Of a stretch of DNA of 64,000 nucleotides, positions 33,379 to 45,127 are shown in pieces. The notes beneath the pieces were generated by a model. It worked only from the letters and a program-made list of their open reading frames with translations, made no database searches and had not been told where the DNA came from. The first letter of the stretch is position 1. Each line of letters begins with the position of its first letter. This stretch comes from Chrysopilus asiliformis (Eukaryota; Arthropoda; Insecta; Diptera; Rhagionidae): assembly GCA_964034945.1 (NCBI GenBank), contig OZ035964.1:10615544-10679543 (forward strand). The letters are read 5' to 3'. Made by a program: the position numbers and the translations under genes.

Positions 33379-34254
33379 GTTTAATTAATTTTACCTTTTC
33401 TTATATTTGGTTTAATAATTTCGATTTTGTAACTTATTATAATTTTGAGGTGTAAGCTAGAACCACAAAATTTTTTTTTTGCGCAAATTCCAAAAATTTA
33501 CATCTACATGTTTAGATGGGCCCAACTACGCATCGTACCCTAAATATACCCTATTTTTTTATCGAATTATTACGGAGATTTTCCAGCATATAGAAGGAAA
33601 ATCATTTGTGGCGACAGTGATTCGTTTATCATAATTTTGAATTATCTTACGCTTACATTTACACCCTAATTTGTTATTTTTTTGTTAACTTATTTATTTA
33701 TTTGGCATGCTATTTAATTATATAATTTATTACCGGTAGGAATAGAAAATTAAGAGCTATTTAAATGTCTAGGATATCTTTTTCTTTATAATTATAAGAT
33801 TTAAAGAAATGAATCACTGAGTTTTTTTTATTTGGTGGTGGTGACTTGTGTTTCTGGGAGATGAACAGAACCATGCTGCTTCAGCATGGCCATAATTTAT
33901 TTTACAAGATGAGCGAGGATTTACATTGATTGATTATTAATCCCTTATGTATGTAGACACGATTTTATTGTGTAGTGGACGTCATCGACAGGTCAGAGAA
34001 AGAACCCCCCCACATCCGGCGAGCTAAGCCTCATACCATCAAGCGTGTCTACCCCTCTGAACCTGAACATATTCCTTCCCTTGTTTAAATCCCCCTCCTC
34101 TTCCTGAACCTTACGTCCTCCCGTACCTACCTAATTGGCGTGCAATGTGGGGCCTAGCAAGTTCCACTGTACCCTATAGTATTGACGCCCAGTGTAGGGC
34201 AGGCTGACTCCTTCCCGTACCCTTCCCACCGTAACCTACCCCTTCCTGTACACT
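33379..34254. other. Non-coding stretch with C-rich module
   Basis: AT-rich to about 33980, then a C-rich, cytosine-run segment (33998-34254) with the catccggcgagctaagcc motif also seen at about 8183. It may be part of the family that carried the 5.4-kb insertion. No frame supported. Confidence 0.45.
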
Positions 34255-34609
34255 ACAGGGTATCCCCTAATGGTCAATTTTTGTCCATTAACGAACTTAG
34301 CCTCGCATTTTGCGAAAAACGGATCTGCACAAAATTTCAAGTCAACCAATCCGTGCGCCCGCAATCCGCGCTACAGACGGACATGTAAAAATCAATTTTG
34401 TTTATCATTCTAAACACACTGGTGTAATACATTTTTATGTGTGATGACGGGGTCTTGGCGTTACAAACGGTAAGGCAAAGTTAATATACCCTTTGGTTTC
34501 ACCATACGGGTATAAAAATGTCATTTTTGGCATCAGTATTATACGACCAAATACATCAATGTATGTCAATATTTTTGAGAAAATCCAAAATTACAAACAT
34601 TGTCCCCCT

Positions 34610-36088
34610 TACAGTTTTTATTATATAGATGGGAAAAAAGTAAAGTGGACACATCTACAGATGAGCTTTCATTTAAAAAAAGAATAATCAAAATCGATTT
34701 TAGGCTGGAGCTGTGTCGAAAGAAATACATACAAAATCGCTTTGCCTTTTAAATATATAGATTCGTGATCAGCGACCCCAAAAACCCCCGAGTGATACTT
34801 TTCAGCCTCCTATTTACCCCCCGTTCACCCCCTTAGCGCTAAAATTTCGGAAAATGGTTGGGACATATTCTGAAAGTTTCAAGTCTCTGTCTTCAGGGGT
34901 TTGGGCTGGGCGTCAGGTTAAACGATTATATATATAGAGAAGATGGTTTTCACTTTTTCCAATAAAAGACGATGCGTAACAGATATTTTTAATTTTACGT
35001 TTAAAAAACTCAATTTCAGCAAAAAAATAAAATAAAATAAAAATATTTTGCCACCGCTCAGAATTGAACCCGTACCTGGCGCGATGTAGTTTACACTTAT
35101 TCAGTAGTAAGAATATAAATTTTAAAGATAAATTAAGTAATAAAAAACTGCAGTACATATATTATACATATATTATTAAAACAATAATATATGTAAGGTA
35201 ATAATTATTTTGTCGTGTATTTATACCTACATATTTTTCAACCTGAAATTTTGAAAATATATGCTAATAAACAGTAAATGTCAAATAAAAGTCAATATGC
35301 ATGTTAAGGTTTGAATTCCTGGGCAGCACATGATTTTCTTATACAACAAATAGCTGGAGATATTTAATTCTTTCTGTATAAGAATGCCACGTGCTATTCA
35401 GAAATTTTCTCGCTAATTTTATTTTGCTCGGTACTGTCTTCCAAAAAAAATCGATTTTTTCTGTATAAAAAATCAAATGAAAGCGAATCAGCATTCTTAA
35501 GCTGTTAAATTAGCATGTCGGTGACGCGAACTCATAAGATTTTACCCATCCAAAAATCGCCCAACGCGCCTAAAGAAGTATAATATAAATAAAATAAATA
35601 ATTTAAGGTCAAAAAAAAAATTAAAAAAAAAAACATTTTGTCACCACTCGGAATCGAACCCGCACTCTGGCGCATTAACACTTATTCAGGAGTAAAAATG
35701 TAAACTTATAAATTAAGTAATAAAATATTAAAAAAAGTAAATAAATCAACAAAAAAAAATTGAAAAGAAAAAAAAAGAATTTTGTCATCGATAAGAATTG
35801 AACCCGGTGCTTGGCGCATGGTAGTCCAACTTCTAACTCACTGCACTAATCGAACAGTACGAAATGTCGTGTTAGCATTGAAGACTTAGTTAGCGGCATA
35901 TTTATAATTTTGAAAGGTAAATCACTAATAAAGTATTATTAAAAATTGAAAAAAAAGTAAAACGGACATATCTACAGCTATAGAGCTTTCATTTAAAAAA
36001 AGAATCATCAAAATCGGTTCAATAGGAACTGCAGGAGCTCTGTCGAAAGAAATCCATACAAAATCGCTTTGCCTTTTAAATATATAGA
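34610..36088 (-). repeat. Array unit with tRNA-like modules in Helitron copy 2
   Basis: A single unit with modules a, b and c as in 15441-20614, and the same terminal module ending TTTAAATATATAGA. Reverse tRNA-like pieces lie at about 35050-35110, 35640-35690 and 35787-35865; the last has both A- and B-box-like segments. Module b is shortened by about 180 bp. Confidence 0.6.
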
Positions 36089-36403
36089 TTATAATTCTAA
36101 GGTTTATTAAAGGATTTGTGTGTGTATTATATAAGTAGGAAGTTATTTTTTTTAATTTGAAATTAATATTTGTGTTGATGCTTGGATGCATCTGGGATCT
36201 TTTTTCTCAACCTCCCCGCGGTAGATCCTGGTAACTTAAATTGATTAAGGCTAATGAGAAAATGTGAAAATTATTTATGAATTGAAAATCTTTCCGAATT
36301 AACCTTTGCTGGAGAAACATTCATACAAGAAATCAGATCAGAATAATTTTTTTTAAGTTTTCATTTAAAAAAAAAGTCCTATGAATGTGAAAATAGCAAA
36401 AAA

Positions 36404-36639
36404 AAAAGGCGAAATGTGATCAACAAAACGAACAGATTTATCGGACTTTTACGGCTGGAAAGCTTTCATCACGAAGTCTTGTGCTGCCGACAAAAAAGCT
36501 CATGGCTGCTATGGGTATTTCTTTTTGGCTGCTACGGCTGGAGTGGCTGCTATGGGTATTTCTTTTTTGCAAGTGGAAATTCAATTTTGTTCTAGAATGG
36601 ATTGAATGAAAATGTTTGTCTGCTTATGATTAGTTTGTG
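36404..36639 (-). repeat. Right terminal inverted repeat of P-type transposon
   Basis: Reverse complement of 24151-24386, with two visible differences close to the inner end. 36089-36403 is the remaining 3' non-coding part of the transposon; nothing else was seen there. Confidence 0.85.
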
Positions 36640-36886
36640 ACAACGGCCTTACAAGGGTCCATATTCAGTCATTAGTCGTGATGATAAAACTTTTCTTCTA
36701 TCAATCAATGATAAAGAAAAAAGGATTTCGATTGATAGATTAAAACCTGCTTATTTAGAACGCAATTATGATGCTATTTGTACAGAAAATTTAAATTCTC
36801 AATTAAACTCTCTTAGCTCAGAATTTGCAGAATTACCAATTCGTCAGGATTCTATTAAAGGAAAAAAGATCGTTAGTTTTTCTTGA
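36640..36886 (+). pseudogene. pol: gypsy A integrase C-terminal remnant
   Basis: After the duplicated acaacgg the frame resumes as RPYKGPYSVISRDDKTF and RISIDRLKPAYLE, the standard gypsy integrase C-terminal fold, and ends TGA at 36884-36886. A polypurine tract (ctggggagggagtaa, 36915-36929) follows immediately before an LTR. Confidence 0.85.
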
Positions 36887-36929
36887 AATTATTAATTATT
36901 TTAGTACGCTGTCGCTGGGGAGGGAGTAA

Positions 36930-38363
36930 TGTGGCGGCTGTTTCAATTATAATGTGTTTTTACTTTAATTTGTAAGTTTTAAAATATACTTTGTTTATTA
37001 TTTTTTTAAAAAATTAAGTTTGCATTTAAAAATGACTTCAGACAAAAATTATTTTTTTCATTGATTCTTTGTCAGTATTTTAACGCAATTATAAGTTATT
37101 TTTAAATTCAATAAAAAATTTAATTAAGTTTTAATTGTTTATGTTATATAATTACTAGCAGACCCTTCGTTGGCAGCTAAAAGTTTTTTGTATAAATTTT
37201 AGAATGCCAAAAAACCATAAATAACTTAAAAAGTTTTGGGAAAAAATGTTATCCTTCCGATTCGAATTTTGAAATTCCAACTCCAGATTCGTGATAAGCA
37301 ACTCTAAAAACCTCCCAAAGACTGTTTTTGCGAGAAAAATTGGAAAAAGGACATTTCCGTTATCCTTACAGGACCTTCCGTTTAGCAGCGACCTCGAAAA
37401 CCCCTTAGTGGCAATCGTTTCAAGAAAAATTGGAAAAAGGACATTTGCGTTAACCTTGCAGGACTTTTCGGTTAGAATTTTGAAAATCTAATATCGGATT
37501 CGTGATCAGCGATCCCAAAAACCCCATAATGCCAATTTTTCCGAGGAAAAACGGGAAAAAGGATATTTATCCTTACAGGACTTTTCGTTTCGAATTTTGA
37601 AAATCTAATATCGGATTCGTGATCAGCGATCCAAACATAATGCCAATTTTTCTGGGGAATAATGGGAAAAAGGATATTTGCGTTATCCTTTCAGGAACTT
37701 CCGCGACAGTTTTGCAAATCTAATACCGGATTCGTGATCAGTGACCCCAAAAACCCTATAATGCCAATTTTTCCGGAGAAAAATGGGAAAAAGGATATGT
37801 GAGTTATTCTTACAGGACCTTCCGTTTCGAATTTTGAAAATCTAATATCGGATTCGTGATCAGCGATCCCAAACATAATGCCAATTTTTCCGGGGAAAAA
37901 AACGAAAAAGGAAATTTATCCTTACAGGACCTTCCGTTTCGAATTTTGAAAATCTAATACCGAATTCGTGATCAGCGATCCCAAAAACCCCATAATGCCG
38001 ATTTTCCCCGGTAAAAATGGAAAAAAGGATATTTTCGTTATCCTTACAGGACCTTCCGTTTCGAATTTTAAAATTCCAACAGCAGAGCCGTGATCAGCGA
38101 CCCCAAAAACCCCATAATGCAAATTTTTCCGGGGAGAAATGGGAAAAAGGATATTTTCATTATCCTTACAGGACCTTCCGTTTCGAATTTTGAAAATCTA
38201 CATAGCTAAAAACCTGCTCCTGGCAACGCAGATCATTTTGCAAAAAACCGCGTAAAAATCGGTCCAGTAGTTCTTGAGTTTTGTAATCTCAAACCAACCA
38301 ACCAACAAACTTCCGTTTTTATATATATAGATTTAATAAATAAATATAGCTTTAGAAGCTATA
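36930..38363 (+). repeat. Inner, diverged LTR of gypsy A, split by a Helitron
   Basis: 36930-37154 and 38332-38363 together make one LTR that differs from the outer LTRs at many positions (TGTGGCGGCTGTTTC at its start, AGAAGCTATA at its end). A 17-bp bridge (38364-38380) that looks like a primer-binding-site start fused to a polypurine tract joins it to the 3' LTR. Confidence 0.8.
37155..38331 (-). mobile_element. Helitron, non-autonomous, inserted in inner LTR
   Basis: The minus strand starts TCTATATATATAAAAACGG at 38331 and ends CTAG at 37155, between A (37154) and T (38332), with no duplication. The start is followed by repeated TTGG and 'ggaccgatttttacgcgg', typical of insect Helitrons. 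Inside, about eight copies of a unit of about 120 bp containing 'gattcgtgatcagcgatcccaa' (37285-38190) form a minisatellite. The same unit occurs in the other Helitron-like elements of this window. Short frames here are translations of that minisatellite. Confidence 0.85.
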
Positions 38364-38380
38364 AATTGGGGAGGGAGTAA

Positions 38381-38638
38381 TGTGGCGACTGTTACAATTA
38401 TAACGCGTTTTTACTTTAATTTTTAAGTTTTAAAAAAATATACTTTGTTTATTATTTTTTTTAAAAATTAAGTTTGCATTAAAAATGACTTAAGACAAAA
38501 AATATTTTTTCATTCATTCTTTGTCAGTATTTTAAAAGCGTTAAAAGTGTTTTTTTGAATGTTAATAAATTTTAAATAAATTTTAATTATTTGATTTTAT
38601 AATTTAAATATTAAATAAATATGGCTTTTGAAGCCATA
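38381..38638 (+). repeat. 3' LTR of gypsy A
   Basis: 258 bp, apparently identical to the 5' LTR, preceded by a polypurine tract (ggagggagtaa) and followed by the tatt duplication at 38639-38642. Confidence 0.85.
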
Positions 38639-38642
38639 TATT

Positions 38643-39879
38643 CATCAGATAATTGTTGTATTTCCATTTTAACCTGATAAGATTTATATTATTTATTGTT
38701 GTTGTTTATGTATGTATTTATATATATATAATATATATATATATATATTTATTCTAGATTTGTTTATATTTATTCATATTTATATATATATTATATATAT
38801 GCAAATGTTGCTAGATTAAGTGTATTATTGAGTATTGATCACATTGAGATAGTCCCTAATCGTACTTATGTACTTTACCAGGTCCCCTTCATCATGTACC
38901 TTACGGTATAGATTCCGGATCTACTTTCCCAAAAACAATTATTTGGTGGGTTTATTAACATATGGATTAATATACTATAAGTATAATTTAATATCATCTA
39001 GATATCATTATTTAGTCTTCATATAATTCTAAGTAATCCATTATGCCTGTTATTTTAGATTCATCTCATTTCACCATTTATTCATTTTTTACTCCATGTT
39101 GACTTGTCAGGATCATGATGTTTGTGTTTTAACTGAAAGTTCGAATCCTTTTCAGGATATTGATGCCGTAAAGGCAGGTGACTATCGCAGACATGTTTCG
39201 TATCTTGCCAGGATACTCATCAGTGCTAGGTGCTATATGAATTTATATGAGCATCAAAAATGCAATATAATCTATCCCCAGATAAATAATAAGAAGATAA
39301 GGGAAGATAAGGGAATCAAATCTTAAATTCGGTATCACGAAAACATATTTTTGTTAATACTTACCAAATTATCCCGTTGCATCCTGTTTCCACTTGTTAT
39401 TCTCCAATTCCTGTATCCCTCTTCAATCCACTATCCAGGTTGATTATTGTCCTCATAGTCTCCATAGATTCATAAAAACCTCTTCCGGTTAGTTGCATTG
39501 GATATATTCTTCTTCAACAGGCATTGTTTGGTACAAAATCATATTCAGACTAGTCCCTAAGCGTACTTTTGTACTTTACCGGGTCCCCTTAGCCATGTAC
39601 CTTACGGCACAAGCCCAGGTTCTGCTTTCCCAAACACAATTATTTGGTAGGTATGAACATATACTATAAGTATAATTTAATATCATCTAGATATCATTAT
39701 TTAGTCTTCATGTAATCATTATACCTTGTTAACCACTATATTTGTTATTTATTAGAATATGTATTTGATATCATCTAGATATCATATATTAATCCATGCG
39801 GATCACTGCCCTCTCAGATACTTCTGATATTATTTTAAGGTTTTTACTTTCTTCTACGGAGTATAATAAAGTATTGTAT
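38643..39879. other. Gene-free repeats and AT microsatellite
   Basis: A (TA)n tract lies at about 38715-38800. A block of about 170 bp (38850-39025, containing 'gtactttaccaggtcccctt' and 'atcatctagatatcatt') is repeated at about 39550-39715. The segment 39155-39290 (gcaggtgactatcgcagacat) recurs at 41135-41270. Family unknown; no coding support. Confidence 0.55.
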
Positions 39880-40780
39880 TCATGAAAAATTTCGACCTCT
39901 TAATTTTGCCTAAAAAACATTTCCCGATCACTCCTGAGTCGATTGGAGTCATATTTAAAAAATGTCTTTCTGTCTGTCAGTCTGTCAGTCTGTCAGTCTG
40001 TCTGTCAGTCTGTCAGTCTGTCAGTCTGTCAGTCTGTCAGTCTGTGTACAAGATTTCTCAAAAACTAATAGAGCTAGAGCCATGAAATTTTATAGGCATG
40101 TTGGGTCCTGAAATGGGACGATCCTATCAACTTTTGGTGGAAATCCGTTAACCGGAAGTATCCAAAATGGCGGTTTTTCAAAAATCGGAATTTCGTTTTT
40201 CTCGATTTACTCCCAAACTACGGGTTTTTAGTGGCCTTAAGTATGACAAAACTTGGAGAAAATAAAATTTCCCACACTTTTGTCTTTAGCTATAACTCGA
40301 TATCTCAACCTGTTATCGAGATAAACCGTTATTTCCAAAAAAAAACAGTTTTTTGCGATTATCTCGAAAACTAACGGGTTTTTGCTGACTGCATGTATGA
40401 AGTGAATTAATGAGAATGGCATTCTGCACAATTTTGTTTCTTACCGTTATCCGTTATCTTTTACCGTTATTGAGATATTTTCATTAATATGTAAAAAATC
40501 ATATTTTTGCGAATAATTTGCAAACTAACGGTTTTTCGACAAATCAGTTAAAAGAATAATTAAAGACGTTAACATTTTCTACATTTTTGCCATTTACCGT
40601 AAATTGATATCTTTTACCGTTCTCAAGTTATCACAAATTTTGTACATTTTGGATATTTTTGAATACACCAAGAATTTATTGGGAGGTCGTCTTAGGTTGA
40701 CAACGCGACAGGGCTCTAGCGTAAATTGCGCAGGGTCGTAGATTTTGTAGAAGAAAGTTTTGTGTTGACCACAACTGATA
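39880..40780 (+). repeat. X-family repeat, copy 1
   Basis: Contains a (CTGTCAGT)n microsatellite at 39965-40047. It continues through several TTACCGTTAT-type motifs to about 40780. The part 40257-40780 matches the complement of 63472-64000. No coding capacity; boundaries are inferred from that match at the right side only. Confidence 0.7.
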
Positions 40781-41308
40781 TTTTTATATATGATGGCGAT
40801 TATTTTAAAAATTTGCATATACTTCCATTTATTTGTGTATATTTTATATATTGTGTAAACTTTGTTTCTATCTTCATTCTTGAATATTAAACCATCTTCA
40901 TATTATTCAATAGTATCAATCATTGTTCAATCATATTAATTATTCTTGCCATTACATTTGCATTAGTATTGTTTTGTTTTGATGTTTATATCATTAGGAC
41001 TTCATCATTTATTCCTTTTATTTTATATTCTTAGTTATTTTTTTATTTTGTTGGAAACCTGTAAATTAATCGAAATACTTCCCTTTTTTTATATATATCC
41101 CTCTCACTAGTTTAACTATATTTGGCTCTTTTGTATGCCGTTAAGGCAGGTGGCTATTGCAGACATGTTTCGTATCTTGCCAGGATACTCATCAGTGCTA
41201 GGTACTAATAGAATTTATATGAGCATCAAAAATGCAATATAACCTATCCCCAGATAAATAATAAGAGGGTAAGGAAATATGAGCTATAATTTAAGTGGTT
41301 TAAGGCAG
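40781..41308. other. AT-rich stretch, partly duplicated
   Basis: 41135-41270 repeats 39155-39290. The rest shows nothing. Confidence 0.5.
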
Positions 41309-41360
41309 TGGTTCTTAACTGGTGTTCGATCGAACCCCAGGGGTTCGGTGAGTCAGTCTC
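41309..41360 (+). mobile_element. hAT-like terminus, truncated
   Basis: CAGTGGTTCTTAACTGG followed by the inverted gttcgatcgaac and further 'gggttcgg' repeats is the style of a hAT left end. No matching right end or 8-bp duplication was found before the R repeat at 41636, so it is likely a fragment. Confidence 0.45.
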
Positions 41361-41814
41361 CAGGGTTCGGCGGAGGTCAAAACACTCACCCGACTCTCAA
41401 TAGCGATTGTAGTAAATCTACTACTTTTTTCGCATTCAAAGAGTGTGTTTACATTAGGACTCATTTTGAGGCTGCACGTCTTTCGCTCCGGCCAAGTGAT
41501 GGTGAGGGACAAATTCTCTTCATAGAGGCTAGCGTCCGATTCGTACAAATACTTTCATACAGCTTTTGCTAAGAACAAGCATAGACACATATAGGATACG
41601 AACACCAATCTCTGTTTCGCTTTTCCACTCCAGAAACATAACAAAAGCTATAATTGCCAATCTGGCAATTATTGAAAACCCGTATGGTGATATTCGTATC
41701 TTAATTCGAGCAGTTGTTACAAAATTCCACTCTGAAGTCAAATTTCCCAATAAGATTTTTTAAAATTATTCCAATCGGATTTTGATGTATGGGAGTTTTA
41801 TGTAAAATCATATC

Positions 41815-44800
41815 CAAATTCAAGCAGGACAGTAGCAGCGAACGGACGTGGCTGCATTTTGATCGACACAAACCGCACTACAATTTTCGTATTCCGCGAC
41901 AAAAAACAAAACAACAAAAAACCGAAAACCGTCCGCCGCGTGTCATAAAAGAAAATAAAAATAGTGAAGTGCCAGGGCAAAGGGCTTGTTAAGGCCCTTT
42001 TTAACACCTTTCCCGGCTAAGTGGAGCCTCTGCGGGGTGCAGGGTGCTGGAGCGGTTGACATCTGGTTGCTTAAGGCTTTTGTACTGAGCAACCGTTAAC
42101 CGTTTCCAGCTCTTTTGTATCCTCGTATACTCCACTTGGCTACTGTTTGTGTCCGTGTTGTCGTTTTGTGTTTTTTGTTGGACCGATGCGGGTAAGTCGA
42201 AATTATTTTGATTTTTGTAATGTTCGCGGAATTAGGGAAAACCTTCTTTCTGTATATATCCATCTAACCCAAAAAAAACCAGAGGTGCTGGCCTTGGGTG
42301 AGACCAAAGTTGATCGTGATTGCGACCCAGGTCAATTTCAGGTCAGCGGGTATCACCTAGAGCCAGTATTTTTTCGTCAAAGGGGTATCGCAATTTATAT
42401 CCGCAACGATGTGCCTTACTCACTTCTTCCTAATTTAGGAAAATGCGCTAATCCAGAATTTAATTTCATCTGGTTAAAGCTCCATATGCGCAAGCACATC
42501 TACCTTTGTTTCATTTATCGAAGCCCTAATTGTTCCACCGAGAACACTTTGGTCGAGTTGGACAAATTGTCTTTCTCCATCGATGCAATTACTGCAACAA
42601 ATCCTGACGCTGAAATTGTTGTTGCGGGTGATTTCAACGTCCATAATGATAAGTGGCTTCCTTTTTCATGCCATCCTGATCCTGTTGGTTTGCACACTGA
42701 ACTCTTCGCAGAATCAAACTTGTTGACGCAAATCGTAGACAAACCAACGAGAATTCCAGATATTGCAGGACACACCTCATATTTGTTGGATTTGTTTTTA
42801 ACTACAAATCCGTCTAAATATAGCGTTTCTGTCTTGCCTCCCCTGGGAGGATCTGATCACTGTCTGGTAAGCTGTTCATTTTCCACCGAAAGGCCTCCTA
42901 AAAATACAATTAAAGCCCCGCGTAGGACTGTTTGGCATTTTAAAAAAGCCAACTGGGAGAGCTTGAACCAGTATTTTGCAGCTTACAAGTGGTCTGATTG
43001 TTTCAGGGAAGGTGACGTTGACGTTGCGACTGCAAAGGTCACGAACGTAATCACACTTGGTATGAAGTCCTACATACCGTGCAGCTCCATTGTTGCAAGG
43101 TGTGACTCCAACACCTGGTTCACGAAAGCGTGTCGCGACGCCATCAAAACAAAAAAGACGGCGTTTTCTGAATTTAGGGGAAACCCTAATGAAGAAACTC
43201 GCTTGTCGTTTATAAACGCTCGAAACACCTCTAAGTCTGTACTACGTCGTGCTAAACATGAGTTCGACCAAAAGATGAAGCGGAAAATCTTAACCTGCCC
43301 GAAAGGGCAAAAATCATTTTGGTCTATGGTGAAAGCGGTAAAAAATAATTTCACAGTATCTTCAACACCTCCACTAATTTGTGATAATGAAGTGGTTGTC
43401 GATCCCGTTGGTAAGGCGAACGTTTTAGCAGCGAAATTCGCAGCTAACTCATGTCTCCCGGAATCCAACCAATTACCGCCCCAACCCACCATCTCGGAGA
43501 TTGTTTCTCCAAAAATTTCCATCCGCAAAAGACAAATAGCTAAAATTCTGCAGAGGATTGACGTAAACAAATCCACAGGACCCGATGGCATTCCCCCCCA
43601 TGTTTTAAAAAAATGTGCCGTCACCTTAGCTGGACCTCTTCGCTCCCTTTTTTACCTTAGCTTCTCTAAGGGGATTTATCCCTCTTCTTGGAAAGCAGCT
43701 AATGTCCAGCCCATTCCCAAAAAAGGTGACAAATGCGACCCCTCCAATTATAGACCCATAGCTCTGACTTCTGTACTTGCTAAGGTTATGGAGACTCTAA
43801 TAAATACCAAAGTTATAAATTTTTTAGAGCGCAATAATTTAATCAATGATCGCCAATATGGCTTTCGTGCGCGCCGCTCCACAGGCGATCTTTTGGTCTG
43901 CTTGACCGAGCGTTGGAGTAAAAGTCTCCATAATTTTGGCGAATCAAAAACAATAGCATTGGACATCTCCAAAGCTTTCGACCGTGTTTGGCATAAAGCT
44001 TTGATGGCAAAGATACGAGCTATTGGTCTAAACCCTGCGATTTCCAAATGGATTGAGAGCTACCTTTCTGACCGTTCAATACGGGTTGTATTGGACGGTT
44101 ATAAGTCTGATTTCTTCAAAATTAACTCTGGTGTCCCTCAAGGCTCAGTTCTAGCTCCTACGCTTTTCTTAATATTTATCAATGATCTACTATCTCTCAC
44201 TCTCAATCCACTTTACTGTTTCGCTGATGACAGCTCCCTTGACGCCTCCTACCATTTCAGTTCACCTGCCGAATCGAACGCCATTGCAGTTCGATCGAAA
44301 CGCAGTGAGCAAATTAGATCTTTGAATTCTGACTTAAACACAATTCTGACTTGGGGCAGAATCAACCGTGTGGAATTCAACGCATCTAAAACCCAATCAA
44401 TGCTGTTATCGATGAAATGCGAAAAAAACCCCGAAACGGTCGAATTTATGAGTGAGTCCATTAGTGACTCAAAAAACATCAGAATGTTGGGCATCGAAAT
44501 AAATGAGAAGCTTCAATGGAGTGATCATATTTTCAAAATAGCAAAGGAAGCATCACAGTGCCTAGGCTTCCTGGGACGATGCAAAAAATATTTCGCACCA
44601 GTCGACGTCCTAAACATCTACAAAACCTACATTCGACCGAGACTCGAGTACAATTCGCATATTTGGGCTGGAGCCCCAAAAACTGTCCTGCAACTGCTGG
44701 ACCGAATTCAAAAACGTGCGATCCGACTGATTGGAGACAAGTCTTTGACAGATCCACTACCGTCTCTCGAGCATCGTCGCTCTGTTGGGGTACTCAGCAT

Positions 44801-45127
44801 ATTCTATAGATACTTCCATGGGAAATGTTCCACCGAAATTTCCCAACTTATTCCTCCACGGTATATTTTCCCTAGACCCTCTCGTGCAGCTGCACGTGCG
44901 CACGACTTCTTCCTTGAGCCTCCCCGTTTTCGTACAGTAAAGTTTAGGGGTTCCTTCATTCCGCGAACAACAAGACTTTGGAACAATTTACCATCCGATG
45001 TGTTCCCCCCGGACTATAACCCGCAGAAGTTCAAGGAGAACATAAATCGGCATCTCCTTTTGTCCTTCCAACCATCCCGAGCTGTGCTTCGGCATTAAAG
45101 GGTCTTCCCCTAAGCTCTGGCTGGATC

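Larger units (their letters stand above)
28645..34515 (-). repeat. R-family repeat split by a 5.4-kb insertion
   Basis: 28645-28816 and 34255-34515 are the two halves of one R repeat in reverse orientation. The first stops at 'cgtatggggggt' and the second resumes at 'gggtatcccctaatgg', which are adjacent in intact R copies. The inserted block 28817-34254 has no obvious TIRs or LTRs of its own. Confidence 0.7.
27364..36088 (-). mobile_element. Large non-autonomous Helitron-like element, copy 2
   Basis: Both ends match copy 1: minus-strand start TCTATATATTTAAAAGGC at 36088 and end GGGGCGCAGCCCCTAG at 27364, between A (27363) and T (36089). 27364-28645 aligns with 13315-14640, and 34610-36088 aligns with one unit of the copy 1 array. 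Between them an R repeat is split (28645-28816 and 34255-34515) by 5.4 kb containing a candidate spliced gene and gypsy B. No helicase is visible. Confidence 0.65.
24151..36639 (+). mobile_element. P-type (THAP) DNA transposon with long TIRs
   Basis: The element lies between the direct repeats acaacgg (24144-24150 and 36640-36646) in the gypsy A integrase. Terminal inverted repeats of about 236 bp (24151-24386, 36404-36639) differ at only about two positions. They begin CACAAACTAATC. A THAP/P-type transposase gene follows the left TIR. The original element was roughly 3.7 kb; an 8.7-kb Helitron-like element (27364-36088) has since entered it. D. melanogaster P has 31-bp TIRs and an 8-bp duplication, so long TIRs are a departure. 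If the shared C is counted the duplication is 8 bp. Confidence 0.88.
20930..38638 (+). mobile_element. Ty3/gypsy LTR retrotransposon A, gag-less, heavily interrupted
   Basis: The outer LTRs of 258 bp (20930-21187 and 38381-38638) appear identical and are flanked by tatt (20926-20929 and 38639-38642). The internal region holds protease, reverse transcriptase, RNase H and integrase but no gag: only about 55 bp separate the LTR from the pol frame. A P-type transposon sits in the integrase C-terminus. A third, diverged LTR (36930-38363) lies just inside the 3' LTR. The element is non-autonomous as it stands. Confidence 0.88.

Noticed and set aside
37155..38331. CRISPR-like array (regular repeats of about 120 bp)
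   Set aside because: Repeats are long, tandem without unique spacers, and lie inside a Helitron of an animal genome.
42515..44757. Minus-strand open frames within the LINE
   Set aside because: Shadows of the strongly supported plus-strand polyprotein.
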